DNA of 64,000 bases, taken from positions 4,583,514 through 4,647,513 of the forward strand of contig NW_004955463.1 in NCBI RefSeq assembly GCF_000276665.1. The letters are read 5' to 3'. Numbering within the stretch: the first letter of the stretch is position 1; each line of letters starts with the position of its first letter. Source of the DNA: Chinchilla lanigera. Its lineage: Eukaryota; Chordata; Mammalia; Rodentia; Chinchillidae. A program made the translations under genes and the position numbers. Positions 45,171 through 57,300 of this stretch are shown one piece after another. Below the pieces are notes generated by a model. That model was not told the DNA's origin. It ran no database searches and saw only the letters and a program-made list of their open reading frames with translations.

Positions 45171-47999
45171 AGTGCCCTACAGTAGGAAGCAGAAACAGAA
45201 AAAATATATATATAGGCTTTTCTAAGGTGCACAATCATAAGCATGCAGGTAGAGCAACTATGTAGAACTTTATTACTGGCACCATTTGTCCTACAGTTCC
45301 GTTCACTGAATACTTACAGGGAAAACAAATCCTGAAGCCGTTTTCACATATTGCTTTGTTCCTGAAACTGGCCCTAAATTACAGGCTGTGTAACATTACA
45401 TCAGTGCAATCTTTGGCTATCTTGGTACAGATACTCCTTCTGATACTCAGCTGCCTAGATTCTGCTCACTATCTATTTTCCAGTTCCCCTGCTTTGCTCT
45501 CTCCTGGGCTTCTTAGAAGCTATCCTACCCACTGAGGACAATTCATTCTTATCCTTTGCCTGAGAATGCCTGACCCCTTCACTGACCGACTCTCAGCCCT
45601 CACCAACCATGGGTATGGAGAAAGGTTCCATGAGTGCACATAAGGGAGTGTCTTTCTACATGAACTGAGTACCTGAACTACGCGTAGCTAATCTGTACCT
45701 CCTCCCACACTACATGTAGAGCAGAACCCTGCCCAGGTTCACACCAATTAAGATAGCAGCCAGATATCAAATCCGGGCAGATAGAGCAGAACATGTAAAA
45801 TAATGTGTCAGGGGCACAACAGGATAGCCAGGGGCTAAATGGAGTGAAAGTCACAATTCAGGGCTTAAAGGAATAGCAAAAATCAGGTTTAGAGTTCAAA
45901 TTGTAGCAGAATCTATTTTGTATTGGTCAAAAATGTCATATGAAAACTCATGCCAAAAGATGGCTACGTAGGAACCCAAGGCAACAACTCTTACTGGAAA
46001 ATAACCTTGGCTTGTTGTTCTTCTTTTTCCTCCACTAACTCCCTAGTAAAACCACTTTGCCTGCATCAAGATGGAAAATTTTGTGGCTAAGACTTTAGCA
46101 TCCATTTTTCCCCATGTACATTTTATGATCTTGCCATAGTGCACAATTACAGATTCTTGAAGATCCCTGATAATGACATGCAAACACTCTTTGTAAGTGC
46201 AAATTATGAGTGGAATACTATTCTGGCAGCAGTCTATGTTACAATGTTTACAAATTGTTTTGGGACTCATCAAACTCTAGTTCTCCAAGCAGCATGCCAG
46301 CATATCACTTGTACAGGGAATTTTCTTGAAAGTGTTTGCAAGTCCTTGTAAGCTTACATCAGAGACAGAATGTCCACTGACTTGGGCATCTTCAAAGTGA
46401 GGATGCATGCAGATATCTCACTTCTTGGGGCTCAAAGGGGTGTAAGAGGTGAATTCTCAACCTGCCCCTGCCCTTCATGCAGAAGCTAATTATTTTCCAG
46501 TCTCTGGCCCAGGCACAAGACCTTTAGAACAGAGCCAGAAGTGTTTCCTGGAGTTTAAGGCAGCCCAGAGTTCAAGGGAGTGACACTGTGAAATGATTAA
46601 TGACAGGAAATGCTTAGTCGGGATTACATTTAATATATACTTAGGTGCTGGCAATTTCTCACAGACAATTATTTCTCCAGAACATTTTCTTATTCCCTCT
46701 GAACCTCATAACTATGATGGTTAGATGTGTATTTGGGACCACGGACCTTCATGAATTGTTAATGAGAGACACAGAATTGCCAGTGTGCTCCCAGCCAGCA
46801 CCTGCATCCTATTGTTCCTGTATTCATTGCTGGCATTTCTCAAAAAATGATGACATTTTCCTCTATTTATGGAACTGCTCAGCTAGTTGAATACTGTCCC
46901 AACAAAACAAAGGGAAAAAATGAGTGTCCTCCCATTCTGCTTTATTTGTGTTCCGAAGTCCATAAGATGTGTTATATGGCTGAGTTATTTCACACTAACC
47001 ACCTTACATAGCCCCATTCTTTGACATGTTTTGATTCAGCTCAGTGTAGATTATTTTAATTCCTCCTTACATATACAAAGAAATTTTGATATAAGATATG
47101 AATATCTGGATTTGTTTTTGGTGGAAATAAGGTTTCTAGTAATTTCCTAAAGAAGCTAGGAGTAATTTCTTATGCAGATGATCAACAAAGAAACAAAATC
47201 ACTGAGGGGAAACCGCTCTGACATGACCATCCTGCTTGAGTTGGCAGAAATGCTGAGCTCTGTGAGGACCTCTGGTTAACCCTGTCTCTGTTGTCTAACA
47301 TTGTTTCATCTGCTTTCATTATTTCAATGTCATTATAGTTCTCACTTAACTGGCTTGCTCCTGACTCATGGTGCTTTGGTAAGAATCAGATTCTTTTGCA
47401 CATATGTGGGTTAATTGAGTATGAGAGTTATAGATTCTTTCCTACACTTTCACCAAAGCTCACAATAAGAATTTAGTCACAATATATCACCTGCTTTATC
47501 TACATGAGCTTATGCCATAACTGTATTCCTATATAATTTGGTGTTAAGCTATAGCTGACTTAACTCTTTCCTTCTCTCTTCTAACAACCTTCAGATGAGG
47601 GAAAATAAATCAATGTTTAGAAATCTAAATCAAATGTATTAGAACATCTTAATGGCTGTGGCCTATCATGTACTTCAGAAGAGTTTATTGTTCAAGTAAG
47701 ATCCTAAGTTTAATCTGAAATATGACCCATTGTTTTGAAACTGAAAGTTTTGAATTAATGTAATTAATGTTATTTTTAGAATAACTAGTGCTATAAAAAT
47801 ATAAGCATCACCTACTTTAGAAAAAGAAGAATGAGTTTTGATAGTGTTGAGAAACTGGCAACATTTGGTGAAGAATCCAGGGTACCAGGAATATAACTTG
47901 AGCTTGTGAAGACACTCAGAAAATGAGGAACTGGTTTTTGTTTATTTGTCTTTACTTATGGCCTTGTAAAATATATTTCAGTAATTTAATTGACCTCCT
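45171..47999. other. Non-coding DNA, no recognised repeat
   Basis: A 2.8-kb stretch in which I recognise nothing beyond a (TA)n microrepeat at about 45203-45213. Frames of 60-80 codons at 46043-46351 and 46645-46890 have no likeness. Confidence 0.4.
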
Positions 48000-48125
48000 T
48001 GAGTCTCGCTTACCTGGTATAAATTTTAAAATTTAGCTGAAGCTAATTCATTGGCTTATTGTGAGGATTAAGTAAGAGGATGCAATTCCAGACACATACT
48101 AAACATTCAGATAATAGCTATTAAT
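48000..48125 (+). repeat. MIR-like fragment, 3' part
   Basis: The run 'cttattgtgaggattaagtaagagg' followed by 'acatactaaacattcagataatagctatta' matches the MIR block 'gttgtgaggattaaatgag...'. Confidence 0.65.
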
Positions 48126-48298
48126 TTTTTAAGTGAGGATAGGACAATTATAGTTTCCCAGGTATCATTTACAATGTGATTTAAGTCACAAGCTTTTATT
48201 CCAAAGCTGCTCTAAAGTCCGACAGTATAGAAGTCAATGAGACTAAATTCTCAAAATATTATTTTTATCCCATTAAAATAATTCAGGGCAAGCTTTCT

Positions 48299-48623
48299 GT
48301 GTTGGTTTAGATCTAAAATGCCCCTAAGGCCTCATGTGTTTGGAAGGTAACTGGATTACGGGGCATTATAGCTGACTCACTGATAGGAAGTAGGGTCTGG
48401 TTAGAAGAAGCAGTTCACTGCAGTCATGACCTGGAAGTGTGTCTCTGCCTTGCCTGCCCTTCCTTTCATGTGTTCTGTTTCCTCCACTGGATCCTGTTTC
48501 TATTTTAGAGCCTGATAACCATGGACCGCAACTTCTGAAACTATGAGCCAAAATAAGCCTCTCCTCTTCTAGGCTGTACACAGTGGGCATTGTGTCTCAG
48601 AGAAAAGTAAAGAGACTAAGACA
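48299..48623 (+). mobile_element. MaLR-type LTR with attached internal sequence
   Basis: It begins tgttggtttagatctaaaatg and ends agactaagaca, and carries 'ccatggaccgcaac' and 'tgagccaaaataagc' blocks as in the LTR at 3568. Unlike the other LTRs here it is followed directly by internal element sequence. Confidence 0.85.
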
Positions 48624-49290
48624 GGAACTGGTCCCAGCAATAGAGCTGTTGATGTGACTATACGTGAAGCCTTTGGAACTGGTATGTGGGAGGACTTTGG
48701 AAAAGTTTGAAGACACCAGCTAAAGAAGCCCTAGAATGCTATAAGTTAAGCTGAGTAGGGCATATGGCTTGCTGTTCAGAAGACCAGAATGCTTAAAGAA
48801 ATGCAGATGGTAAACACAAGACTCAGGAGATTTCAGTTGGGAACAAGGACTCTATTGCCAGTTGGACTCCAGACTGTGTGTGCTATGCTATTGCAAAAAT
48901 GTATCTATGTTTTGCCCATTTCTTGACACTTGGCAGGAGACAAATTAAGGGTGGCAGACTAATTAATCTGGCAGAGGAAGCTTTAAGACAGTTCAATGTT
49001 CAAGCTGAAGTATGGATACTTCGGGCTGCTTTTATCCAGGTTTATAATAAGAATCAGGAACAAGTGGCAGAGTCAAATGATTTTAAAAGTTTTCAGTTTC
49101 ATCAAAAAAAAAAAAAAAAGGAAGCACTTGCAAAGTTGAACAAAAGAAAGCATAACTGCTGAAAAGACTAGCATTAAAAAAGAGGCCAAATACTTTGTAT
49201 CCAGACAATAAGAATGGCATCATCTTTGCCTTCAGCTTTTATTCACATCACTATTTTTTGGAATCACAGAAGTAATGTTTAGGAAAAAAC
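48624..49290 (+). mobile_element. MaLR internal region fragment
   Basis: Downstream of the LTR, blocks such as 'gactttggaaaagtttgaagacacc', 'ctagaatgctataagttaagctg' and 'cagaagaccagaatgcttaaag' follow MaLR internal sequence. A 94-codon frame at 48878-49162 lies in it and ends in a run of Lys from an A tract; it is a decayed element frame and not a host gene. The downstream end is not clear. Confidence 0.7.
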
Positions 49291-49724
49291 ACTTCTAGAA
49301 AGAAGATGTGCAAACTGTAGAGTGGTTATCAATGGCAAATTAAGCAATGTTTTCTTTACTGTGCTCGGTGCACACCCAATACCTGTCAGGCAAAACCCAT
49401 ACCTGATCACTCCTCAGGGCTCTGTTTCCACCAAGCCCTTTGTATTGGAACCCAGAAGAGTGAGACTGTTTCTTTGGTATATAAAGACAAAGCAAGATGC
49501 CTCTGGCTTAAACTATGTACCATTCCCTTCTTTTGCCATTAGCAACTTCAACTTCTGCCTCTAGACATTGGTAATGCAAATGGGTAAGAACTATTATCAA
49601 TATAATAATAAATATTAGATATACAGATGCTATAAACTGTATCAACTCTATATATTCAAAACTAAGTAATGTGATTTTATTGCTAATATTATAATACTCA
49701 TATACATATTTTTAAAAATATGTA
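49291..49724. other. AT-rich non-coding DNA, nothing recognised
   Basis: The 80-codon frame at 49322-49564 has no likeness; the region may still belong to the element upstream. Confidence 0.35.
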
Positions 49725-49881
49725 TTTTTTTTCTTTTTTGATTTGTTTTGAGACAGGGTCTACATAGTACAGACTGGCCTTGTGCTTGCTTATGCAGCAA
49801 AGGTTGGCCTTGAACTCGTGGCAAGCCTCCTGCCTCAGCCTACCAAGACTGGGATTACAAGTGTGCACCACCATGCCCAGA
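49725..49881 (-). mobile_element. B1 SINE
   Basis: On the plus strand a T-rich tail is followed by gagacagggtctacatagta, 'ggttggccttgaactcg' and 'gggattacaagtgtgcaccacc'. Similar AAAATAT(G/C)TAT flanks suggest a target duplication. Confidence 0.9.
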
Positions 49882-50349
49882 GAAAATATCTATATTTTGA
49901 AAGAATATATTCATTAGTAAATTCTATTGCATAATCTACACATTATCTGAATGAATACATATTTGAATTATAGAGTGTTGGATTGATTGCAGAGATCTAT
50001 ATGGATACACTATTATTTATTAAGCAAGGTCTGTTTTAGATTTTTGGCTCATTTTAATTCATTTAATTTTGAAAATGAAAGAAGTTTAAATTATTCAATG
50101 TTAAAATAAGAAAGATTATGATATTTGGAAATATTGATTTTATTCTTGACTAAAACATTTGTAAGTGGCAGAACAAGTAACTAATTTTACAAGCACTAAA
50201 GGTTCTCTTAAGACAGGTAGTAGACATGCTTTTTATTCCATTTGGCTTAAAATTTTCACCTTTGGGAGTGCTGCTTTGGGTCAGGACAATAAAATGATAG
50301 ATGTATAAGAATATTGTGATTGAAGAATAAGATAAAAAAATAAAAATTC
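49882..50349. other. AT-rich non-coding DNA, nothing recognised
   Basis: No repeat recognised. Confidence 0.35.
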
Positions 50350-50830
50350 ATATGGTCAATTCACATATGGAAAAATATTACCTTATTAATAATCAAAGCT
50401 GTGCAATGCAAATTACAATTTATACGGATCTTTTGCCTTAACAGACAAAAGTAAAGAAGGAAAAAATTTCTCCTCCTAATTAGAACTTGGTAAAATGAAC
50501 ACATTTGTATACTTGTAGCTGCCGCTCAGTGTAAACTTCAAAATAAATATAAAAATCCTTAGAAATCTTTAAACTCTTTAGTCCAGTAAATCAATTTCTA
50601 GAAATATATACCAATAGAAAAATGATGTGTGCTAATATTTCACTTTAAACATAAGCACTATGATATTATTTGTGTGTCAAAATTAGAAGCCTAATATGTG
50701 TGTCCCACAATAGAAGAGTAGACAAGTTAAAGACTACAAAAAATTAATAGGAATTAAAAGTTATGTCTTCAAATAATATTCAACAGCATAGAAAAATGTT
50801 AATGAAAAGTGAGATACTGAAACACTGTGC
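50350..50830 (+). mobile_element. Old L1 3' end (L1M type), tentative
   Basis: The order 'atcaaagctgtgcaatgcaaatt', 'ttagtccagtaaatcaatttctagaaata', 'cccacaatagaagagtagacaag' and 'atgaaaagtgagatactg' resembles old L1 3' ends. It is strongly diverged. Confidence 0.55.
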
Positions 50831-51124
50831 AAAAAAACAAGGATATCAAGGTAGATATACATTCCCATTCACCTTACTAAACAAACAAATGCATAGAAGT
50901 TTACTTGTGCCATGGTTGTGTTTTACAGACATAGGAATTGTTGTATTGGGTCAGATTCCAGCGCAAAAGTCAAAACAAATCCTAAACCACATTTCAGGAG
51001 GATGTAACTCTTCTCTAGAGAATGTTTTCCAAATAGTTTAGCAAAACCTTTTTCTTCATTTGAAACATATCACAGCTGAGACAGTTTTTCAGATTTTCTC
51101 TCTGGATCTCTAAAATGTTTCTTT
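50831..51124. other. Non-coding DNA, nothing recognised
   Basis: The 92-codon frame at 50763-51041 begins in L1-like sequence and has no likeness. Confidence 0.35.
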
Positions 51125-51210
51125 GAGGTTGGAGGGATAGTATTATCTCCTTTTTATAAAGGGGGAAATAAAGGCTCAGAGAGATGCTGTTGCTGGTGAG
51201 TGACAGTCCC
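51125..51210 (+). repeat. MIR core fragment
   Basis: The run 'agtattatctcctttttataaagggggaaataaaggctcagagag' matches the MIR core. Confidence 0.65.
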
Positions 51211-51340
51211 CAACTTTTACTATTATTCTTCCTCATGTTCATAATGGCCACTTCTGGAGCTTCTTCACAAACAAGGTTCAGATGGTTTTGGAATATATTT
51301 CTATCTCCTATATAAACTACCTCCTAGAAAAGTGCACTGT

Positions 51341-51532
51341 TTACTTTCTTTTTCAGCATTACGGATTGAATCTAGGGCCTTCATGCTAAGTTACATTCCC
51401 AGCCCTCTTTTATATTTCATTTAGAAAGAGGGCCTCGCTAAGTTGCCCAGACTGGGCTTGAACTTGCAATCATTCTGCCTCAGCTTCCAAGAGTACAGTG
51501 AATGCAGGCATGTACCACCATGCCCAGCTACG
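51341..51532 (-). mobile_element. B4-type SINE (B1-ID dimer)
   Basis: On the plus strand an antisense ID body ('gattgaatctagggccttcatgctaag...cccagccc') is followed directly by an antisense B1 body ('gcttgaacttgcaatcattc...gcaggcatgtaccaccatgcccagc'). On the minus strand this is B1 then ID, the architecture of rodent B4. Confidence 0.85.
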
Positions 51533-52117
51533 TTATTTACTGTGTGCTGGACAGGTCCCTAGTTTTAGTACTATTATGTATATAAATAATGTACACTATC
51601 TATTATAATGTATGTAGTAACATTACCTAATATATAGATATAAGGTATGGTGTGGGTGGGCCTAATCAGACAACCACTGCAACAGACAAGCACAGTTGAA
51701 GGCATCTTTTCATGGAAAGGTTAGATGAGGGTCAGGGATTCCAGATGATTTCCCTGGGATCATAGAGGAATTTCTAGGAGAGCATGGAAGACCCAGTGCC
51801 ATTATGAACATGTGCCAGCTAAGTGAGTTATCCCCAAAACCCATAGTTGGCCTTTATATGGAGCCCACAGCAGGTCTGTCCCAACCAGTAGGTATGACCC
51901 GGCACCAAGGGTAACCTGGGCCAGGATTCTTCCCTGCACAGGTGAGTCAACTGGGGATCTTGTCCCAGGGTCTGTGGATCTTGGCCCAGGTCTTATTTCT
52001 AACAAATTCTCAGATGATGCTACTGGTCTAAACTAACCTTTGGAAGTCAAGGGTTAAATCACCAGTACCAAGTGAGTTGGGACAGGTTGTCACTGGATTA
52101 CACTCTGTAGGCTGCTT
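51533..52117. other. Non-coding DNA, nothing recognised
   Basis: No repeat recognised. Short (TA)-rich text lies at 51570-51640. Confidence 0.35.
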
Positions 52118-52253
52118 TTTTAAAAAAAGAAAAATAAAACAGGGTCTTGCTTTGTAGTTCAGGCTGGTCTTGAACTCATTAAGTGATTTACACTCGCCTC
52201 GTAATCACAGCAATCCTGTTGCCTCACAGGTGTGCACCGCCATGTCTGGCTAA
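52118..52253 (-). mobile_element. B1 SINE, diverged
   Basis: On the plus strand 'cagggtcttgctttgtagttcaggctggtcttgaactc' and 'gcctcacaggtgtgcaccgccatg' are the antisense B1 blocks, after a T/A-rich tail. Confidence 0.87.
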
Positions 52254-52352
52254 GGCTGGTTATCTATAGCTAAAGCATGGACCACCCTCATCTGCTATTT
52301 TCTCCACTAACAAGTAATTTGTAGTATGTGAAAGTTCTAGATAACCATTTTC

Positions 52353-52450
52353 AAGTTTGGCTTCACCGTGTAATCAGCTAGGATTCTTAGAAATGTGATT
52401 CCCGGGTCATTCACCAGGGAGAACAAATCAGAATCATGGAGATGTGAGCA
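52353..52450 (-). repeat. MER5A-like hAT fragment, tentative
   Basis: On the plus strand 'ttagaaatgtgattcccgggtcattcacc' and 'aaatcagaatcatggagatg' resemble the antisense of MER5A. Confidence 0.4.
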
Positions 52451-53484
52451 GAATCCAAAACACACAAGTAAAGCTAATAAGACAAGAAAGTTTAAGGCTG
52501 TTCCTGCAGAGGATGTAGGGGCAGAGAACTTCATCAGTCTGGCCCCAGCCCATGTTGAGGACATTGTTTAAGTCTGAGCCCATCTTCTGCCATAAAGGTT
52601 AACCTGAAGGTCAACTAGAAATCATTCTCTCAGAAGTCTGTTTACAGAGAGAAGTCAGAGAAGTCACTCTCTGAAGACAAGGTCACTTCAAGGAGACACC
52701 ACTAGAGGAAAATCAATATGGGAGCCAGGTGACGAAGTCCCTCGCTTGGTTTCTCTCATTTTGGGTTATATCATAAATTCATAAGATTTTACCTTTCAGT
52801 TCTGCAGCTTGTAAACTTATTCTTTGAATAATTTTTAAAAGAAATTAAGAAATTTACTTTTCTTAAGAAAGTACAAAGACTCTGAGATAATTATCTAACT
52901 AATCATCCATGTAGTTAAATAATCAAAACTCTTAGAGGTACCTCAGGAACTGAGCCCATGCTCCATGGTGCAAAGAAATGAATCATTAGGAAAAAGAAAA
53001 CTTTTTTTTCTGTGAAGTTGGTTCATTGAAACAAAGTAAAATAACTGAAATCACATTATTTTAAAAGCAAAATTGTGAAAAGGAAGAGTTTATAAATACC
53101 TAAAACATGGTATCTATCATTTTAGCAGCTTTCCATCCATCTTTTGAAATACCTAATTCCCTGGTGACTGAGAAAAAAGAAAACTTTTCTATGGTCAGAT
53201 GATACATATTTTAAATCACCATAATTTATTTAAAATATTTTATTCTTAGGAGTCTCCCAAAATTTTTATGGTAACTTTATGTTATCATTTGTCTTCACTC
53301 CACAAGAAAAAGTCATTAGTAGACAAGCTTAACCACACCCAGACTGAAGAAGCAACCTCTTCTTTCAAGAAATTAGGATGGAGTTTATTTCTTGGTCACT
53401 TTTTGTTCAATTATGGAGCATCTAGAATCTAGAACAATGACATTCCCTTGATACCTTAAAAATCTAGTTGTCAGAAGGGCTTCA
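52451..53484. other. Non-coding DNA, nothing recognised
   Basis: No repeat or exon recognised. Confidence 0.4.
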
Positions 53485-53630
53485 AAGTGTGCTGAGTCAT
53501 CAGTCCATCCATCCATACATACATCTATCCATTCATTCATTCAACAAGTATTTACTGAGCATTTATTATGTTCCAGGCACTATTCTTAACTACTAAAGCA
53601 GAAATCAAAGCTTTTGTCTTCAAACAATGG
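53485..53630 (+). repeat. (ATCC)n-like run and ancient repeat fragment
   Basis: A CCAT/CATT-type run at 53506-53542 is followed by 'caacaagtatttactgagcatttattatgttccaggcac', the start of the ancient repeat also seen at 25040 and 37105. Its continuation ('ccctttccctcaagagtttagagg') appears after the L1 at about 55147, so the L1 interrupts it. Confidence 0.65.
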
Positions 53631-55139
53631 TGTTAAAAATGACATGGTATTGGCACAAACCAGACAATGGATCAGTGGAACAAAATGGAGGATAAGGAAA
53701 CAATCCCAGATACATTCAGCTGTTTGATCTTTGATAAAGGGGCCAAAGCATATCATGAAGGAAAGGTAGCCTATTCAACAAAGGGTAATAGGAAAGCTGG
53801 ATATCGGTTAAGAAGATTGAAACTGAAGCCATAATTCTCACCATGTACTAAACTAAAGTCAAAATGGATCAAAGATCTAAGCATTAAAACAGAAACATTG
53901 ACCTACCAGAAGATGAAATAGATAAAATACTTGAAGTCATATGTGTAGGAAAGAATTTTTAAACAGAACCCAACTGCACAAGGAATAATAGCAACAAAAA
54001 ACAAATAGGATTACATAAAATTAAAAAGCTTCTGTTCAGCAAGGGAATCAATTAGAGTGAAGAGACAAACTACAGAATGGGAAAAAATTTTGCCAGCTGT
54101 TGCTCAGACAGACAACTAATCTCTAGGACATATAAAGAACTAAAAAAAATATTACACCGTCTAAAATAAAAGATCCAATCAAGAAATGGGCAAGCGAAGT
54201 GAACAGACACTTCTTAGAAAAGAAGCCAACAAATACGATTTTTAAAAAGTTCATCTCTGTCCTCTAGAGAAATGGAAATTAAGATTCCTCTTACACCACA
54301 AAGGATGGCAAAATTAAGAAGTAAAGAATAAAAAAGGTTGGTGTAGCTGTGGGAAAAAAAGGCACCACCTACATTTTTGATGAGAATGCAAACTGGTACA
54401 ACCAGAATGAAAATTAACCTGGAGATTTCTCAAAGAACTAAAACTAGAAATCACGTATGACCCAGCTATTTCTTTTCTAGTTATTTCCCCCAAACAACTG
54501 AAAAGATCACACTGCAGCAGTGCATGCATACCAATAGTTATAGCAGCACAATTCATAATAGTTAAGTGCTGGCAGCAGCCAGATATCCATCAGGAGACAA
54601 ATGGATTTTTTAAATGCAGCATCTATACATAATGGAATACTATTTGACTATAAAGAAGAGTAGACTTGAGAAATTTGTAGGACAATGGATGTCTCTGGAA
54701 AATATAATATTGAGTGAAATAAACCAGTTGCACAAATTTAAATACCATATGATATCTCTCATTCAGTGCAAAGTAAAAACAAAGACAATAATAAAGAACA
54801 GATAGAAGAAAATAAGGGGCTAGATCTTTTGCAAATAAGAAGGGGTCCAGAGAACCAAGGGAGAAGGGAAAGGAAAGGGGAAGGAAGTAGTATTAAGACA
54901 GACCCTGTGCAGGAACACAATAACCCCAAGAATGTAAACATTATATGTCATAAACATGAGCTAAGAATAATACTAACAGCAAGAATGAAAATGGGAATTG
55001 AATTTAGAGGAGGAGGGAAGGAGGTGGGTGGGAAGGGAACTACAAGCAGAAACAAGCTGTGCTATGTACATGTACCCCCTCCCCACGGTGAATGCAAGCA
55101 CCATGTACTGCAAACAGGTACTAATAAAAGAAAAAAAAG
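53630..55139 (+). mobile_element. Younger L1, 3' end of ORF2 plus 3' UTR and tail
   Basis: The end of L1 ORF2 is readable in order: 'tggtattggcacaaaccagac', 'tcaaaatggatcaaagatctaag', 'caagaaatgggcaagcgaagtg' and 'aatggaatactatttgactataaagaagag'. A purine-rich tract at 54857-54890 and an AATAAA with A-rich tail at 55122-55138 mark the 3' UTR. Less diverged than the other L1 copies but broken by stops. Overlapping frames at 54614-55167 are parts of it. Confidence 0.92.
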
Positions 55140-55144
55140 TTTAA

Positions 55145-55215
55145 AACCCTTTCCCTCAAGAGTTTAGAGGCTCATAGGAGAAGCCAGCTTATTAAAAAAA
55201 GCCATGAAATGGGGC
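55145..55215 (+). repeat. Right part of the ancient repeat interrupted by L1
   Basis: The run 'ccctttccctcaagagtttagaggctcatagg' continues the ancient repeat that stops at the L1 insertion near 53630. Confidence 0.45.
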
Positions 55216-55224
55216 AGAGATAAA

Positions 55225-55430
55225 TAAGACAGGTGCAGGCGTCAGACAGATGGATGTTTGAATCACAGTTCTGCAACTTTGTTAGCTGTATGAACATAAG
55301 TTATTTACAGCCCAATTTTCACATCTGTAAAACGTGGATAACAGGAGTCCTCATGCCAGATGGCTGTTGTGCAGACTGAATGAAATCTTCCGTGGAAAGT
55401 CAGGTAGCCCAGCACCAGACATATTCCAAG
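55225..55430 (+). repeat. MIR, nearly full length
   Basis: The order 'gtttgaatcacagttctgcaactttgttagctgtatgaac', 'tttcacatctgtaaaacgtggataa', 'gctgttgtgcagactgaatgaaat' and 'gcccagcaccagacatat' follows MIR from start to end. Confidence 0.8.
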
Positions 55431-55951
55431 CAAGCCAGGACTGTGAGGCACGTGTGTGGCCCAGTGGTAGCACACAGAGCAACTAGTGGAGGACAGAGGC
55501 GCTACAGTTTTGGGCCAACGTGAACGTAAATAATACTGGGTTGAAGACACCAAGCCAAGCAAAAGGGGAAGGATGTCTCAGGTCCCTCGGGAGCCAGAAA
55601 GCATTCGGTGTAAGAAGGAAGTGGCACCTAATTATCAGTGGGCCGGGAAGCAGAGGGGATAGTCTTAACTTCTGTGTTGCTGGCAGTAAGAGTGGGTCCT
55701 TCCTACTTCTCCTTTTAAAAATGCATCAACCTTTCTATCCCCTCTTGTGCCTCAAGGGAATCTTTTAAGATTTTCCCTGATCACTCTTACTTCTCCCCAC
55801 CCAATGAAATTTTAATACCACAGACACCCAATAGATCTCTTTACATATTATGTCCCTTTTGAGGGACTACAGACTATTCTAATATAAAAACTTTTGTTAG
55901 TTCCCCAAAATAATTTTCACCTCTTGTTGGGATGCTATCACCTCACTGAGA
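55431..55951. other. Non-coding DNA, nothing recognised
   Basis: The 82-codon frame at 55520-55768 has no likeness. Confidence 0.35.
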
Positions 55952-56084
55952 GTGCATACGCTAAAATTCCCTTCTGCTTATGTGGGCCAGAGTCAGACTC
56001 TCATATTTCAATCATGAACACTGATAGACACACCTGTCTCTTGCTCTTAAACTCAAATCTATAAAGTTGATGTTATGTATTCAT
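55952..56084 (+). repeat. Local duplication, copy 1
   Basis: About 133 bases, recognised by ttctgcttatgtgggccaga, 'tgatagacacacc', 'tctcttgct(c/g)ttaaactc' and 'aaatctataaa(g/a)ttgat'. The same order recurs at 56558-56690 with scattered substitutions and short indels. Confidence 0.9.
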
Positions 56085-56092
56085 ACCCTACA

Positions 56093-56473
56093 TGTGTTAG
56101 TTATTTTCTTTCATTGCTGAGACAAAATACCTGACACTAGAAGTTAAAGGAGGAAAGGTTTATTTAGCTCACAGTTTGTGGAGGTTCAGTCCATAATCAT
56201 CTGGTTCCAAGGCAAAGTGATGTGGCAGAGGGACAACCTTTCATGGCCATGGAGGACACAAGAATAACAAGAGCAAAAAAGGGGGTGGGGTGGGGGAGAA
56301 CAAGCCACTTTTCCTCCATTATATTGTATGCAGGCTACCTGCCCTCAGGTGGGTGTAGCACTCACCCCATCCCCATGCCCTTCTCTTGCAGGGTCTCAGG
56401 ATGTTTACAAAGTGAGGACCCTGGCCTGCTGTTGAGTCACTTCATTAAACTTCCCAAGTTGACACAATGAACA
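56093..56473 (-). mobile_element. MaLR-type solo LTR between the duplicated blocks
   Basis: On the plus strand it begins tgtgttagttattttctttc, carries 'gctcacagtttgtggaggttcagtcc', and appears to end 'gttgacacaatgaaca'. The right end is not certain because I find no target duplication. Confidence 0.8.
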
Positions 56474-56557
56474 GCATCCTAGAGTGGTAAGGGCACATCC
56501 TCCACACCCAAGGATGTAGAACTGCTGAGTTACTTAGTTAAGCTTCTTCTCAAAAGA

Positions 56558-56690
56558 ATGCATATATTAAACTTCACTTCTGCTTATGTGGGCCAGACTC
56601 AATCTCTCATTTTTCGCCTTAAACCTGATAGACACACCCATCTCTTGCTGTTAAACTCAAATCTATAAAATTGATATTATGTTCATGTGC
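56558..56690 (+). repeat. Local duplication, copy 2
   Basis: Diverged direct copy of 55952-56084, about 606 bases downstream. The blocks between are an LTR and about 85 unassigned bases. Confidence 0.9.
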
Positions 56691-56754
56691 TCTACACCAG
56701 AGTTTTACAGGATTCTCTTAAAATTCAGAAATTTCGAAGAAATTGCTTCTAAAA

Positions 56755-56975
56755 ATACAGTACTAATAGCAGCTCTTCTCTATGCCTCATACACTGAGCT
56801 GTGTATTTTACACATAACCTCAATAAATCCCCGCACTGCTCTGTGTCATTATCTGTGCTTTGCATATCAGAACACTAGAGGTCAGGGAGTTCAACAGCAA
56901 ACCCAGTGCAATCCTGCGGTTCAGTGACAGGGCCAGGAATGAGTGCAGCCTTGCCTGACTCCAAGAGTGTGGCCC
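56755..56975 (+). repeat. MIR-type fragment
   Basis: The order 'tacactgagctgtgtattttacac', 'aacctcaataaatccccgcactg', 'atcagaacactagaggtcagggag' and 'acagggccaggaatgagtgc' resembles a MIR family member. Confidence 0.6.
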
Positions 56976-57118
56976 CTAAGCGTGCTAACAAGCAGAAATT
57001 TCTCTGGATGTTTGCTTAGAAGCTTAAAAGTGAGCTCTGCATACAAAGAGTAACAGATTCAAAAATATTCACGTTTCCTCATTTGCCCTTCTGAACATCT
57101 TACTCCCCTTCCCCAGCC

Positions 57119-57300
57119 TGAGGTAGGGGGATTGCCAATCAACGCAGCTATGCACCAGCCAATCAAAACAGACCAAGCACCAGCCAATCAGAACAAATCA
57201 GACACCCTCATCAGAGTAGACCTAGTGGTCCAATAGGAGAACAGTTCTGACCCTCAGCAGTAACACCGAGTTCCCTGTGTCTAGTTCATGAATGTGTGAT
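57119..57300 (+). promoter_or_regulatory. Tandem CCAAT-box stretch, LTR-like
   Basis: Three units of about 25 bases contain the CCAATCA core (57136-57142, 57160-57166, 57185-57191), followed by a further CCAAT near 57230 and then 'cctgtgtctagttcatgaatg'. Repeated CCAATCA boxes followed by a 'tgtgtctag' block are typical of some ERV1 LTR U3 regions. Ends are undefined. Confidence 0.5.

Noticed and set aside
48878..49162. 94-codon frame ending in a Lys run, considered as a processed gene copy
   Set aside because: It lies directly downstream of a MaLR LTR and follows MaLR internal sequence; the Lys run is an A tract.
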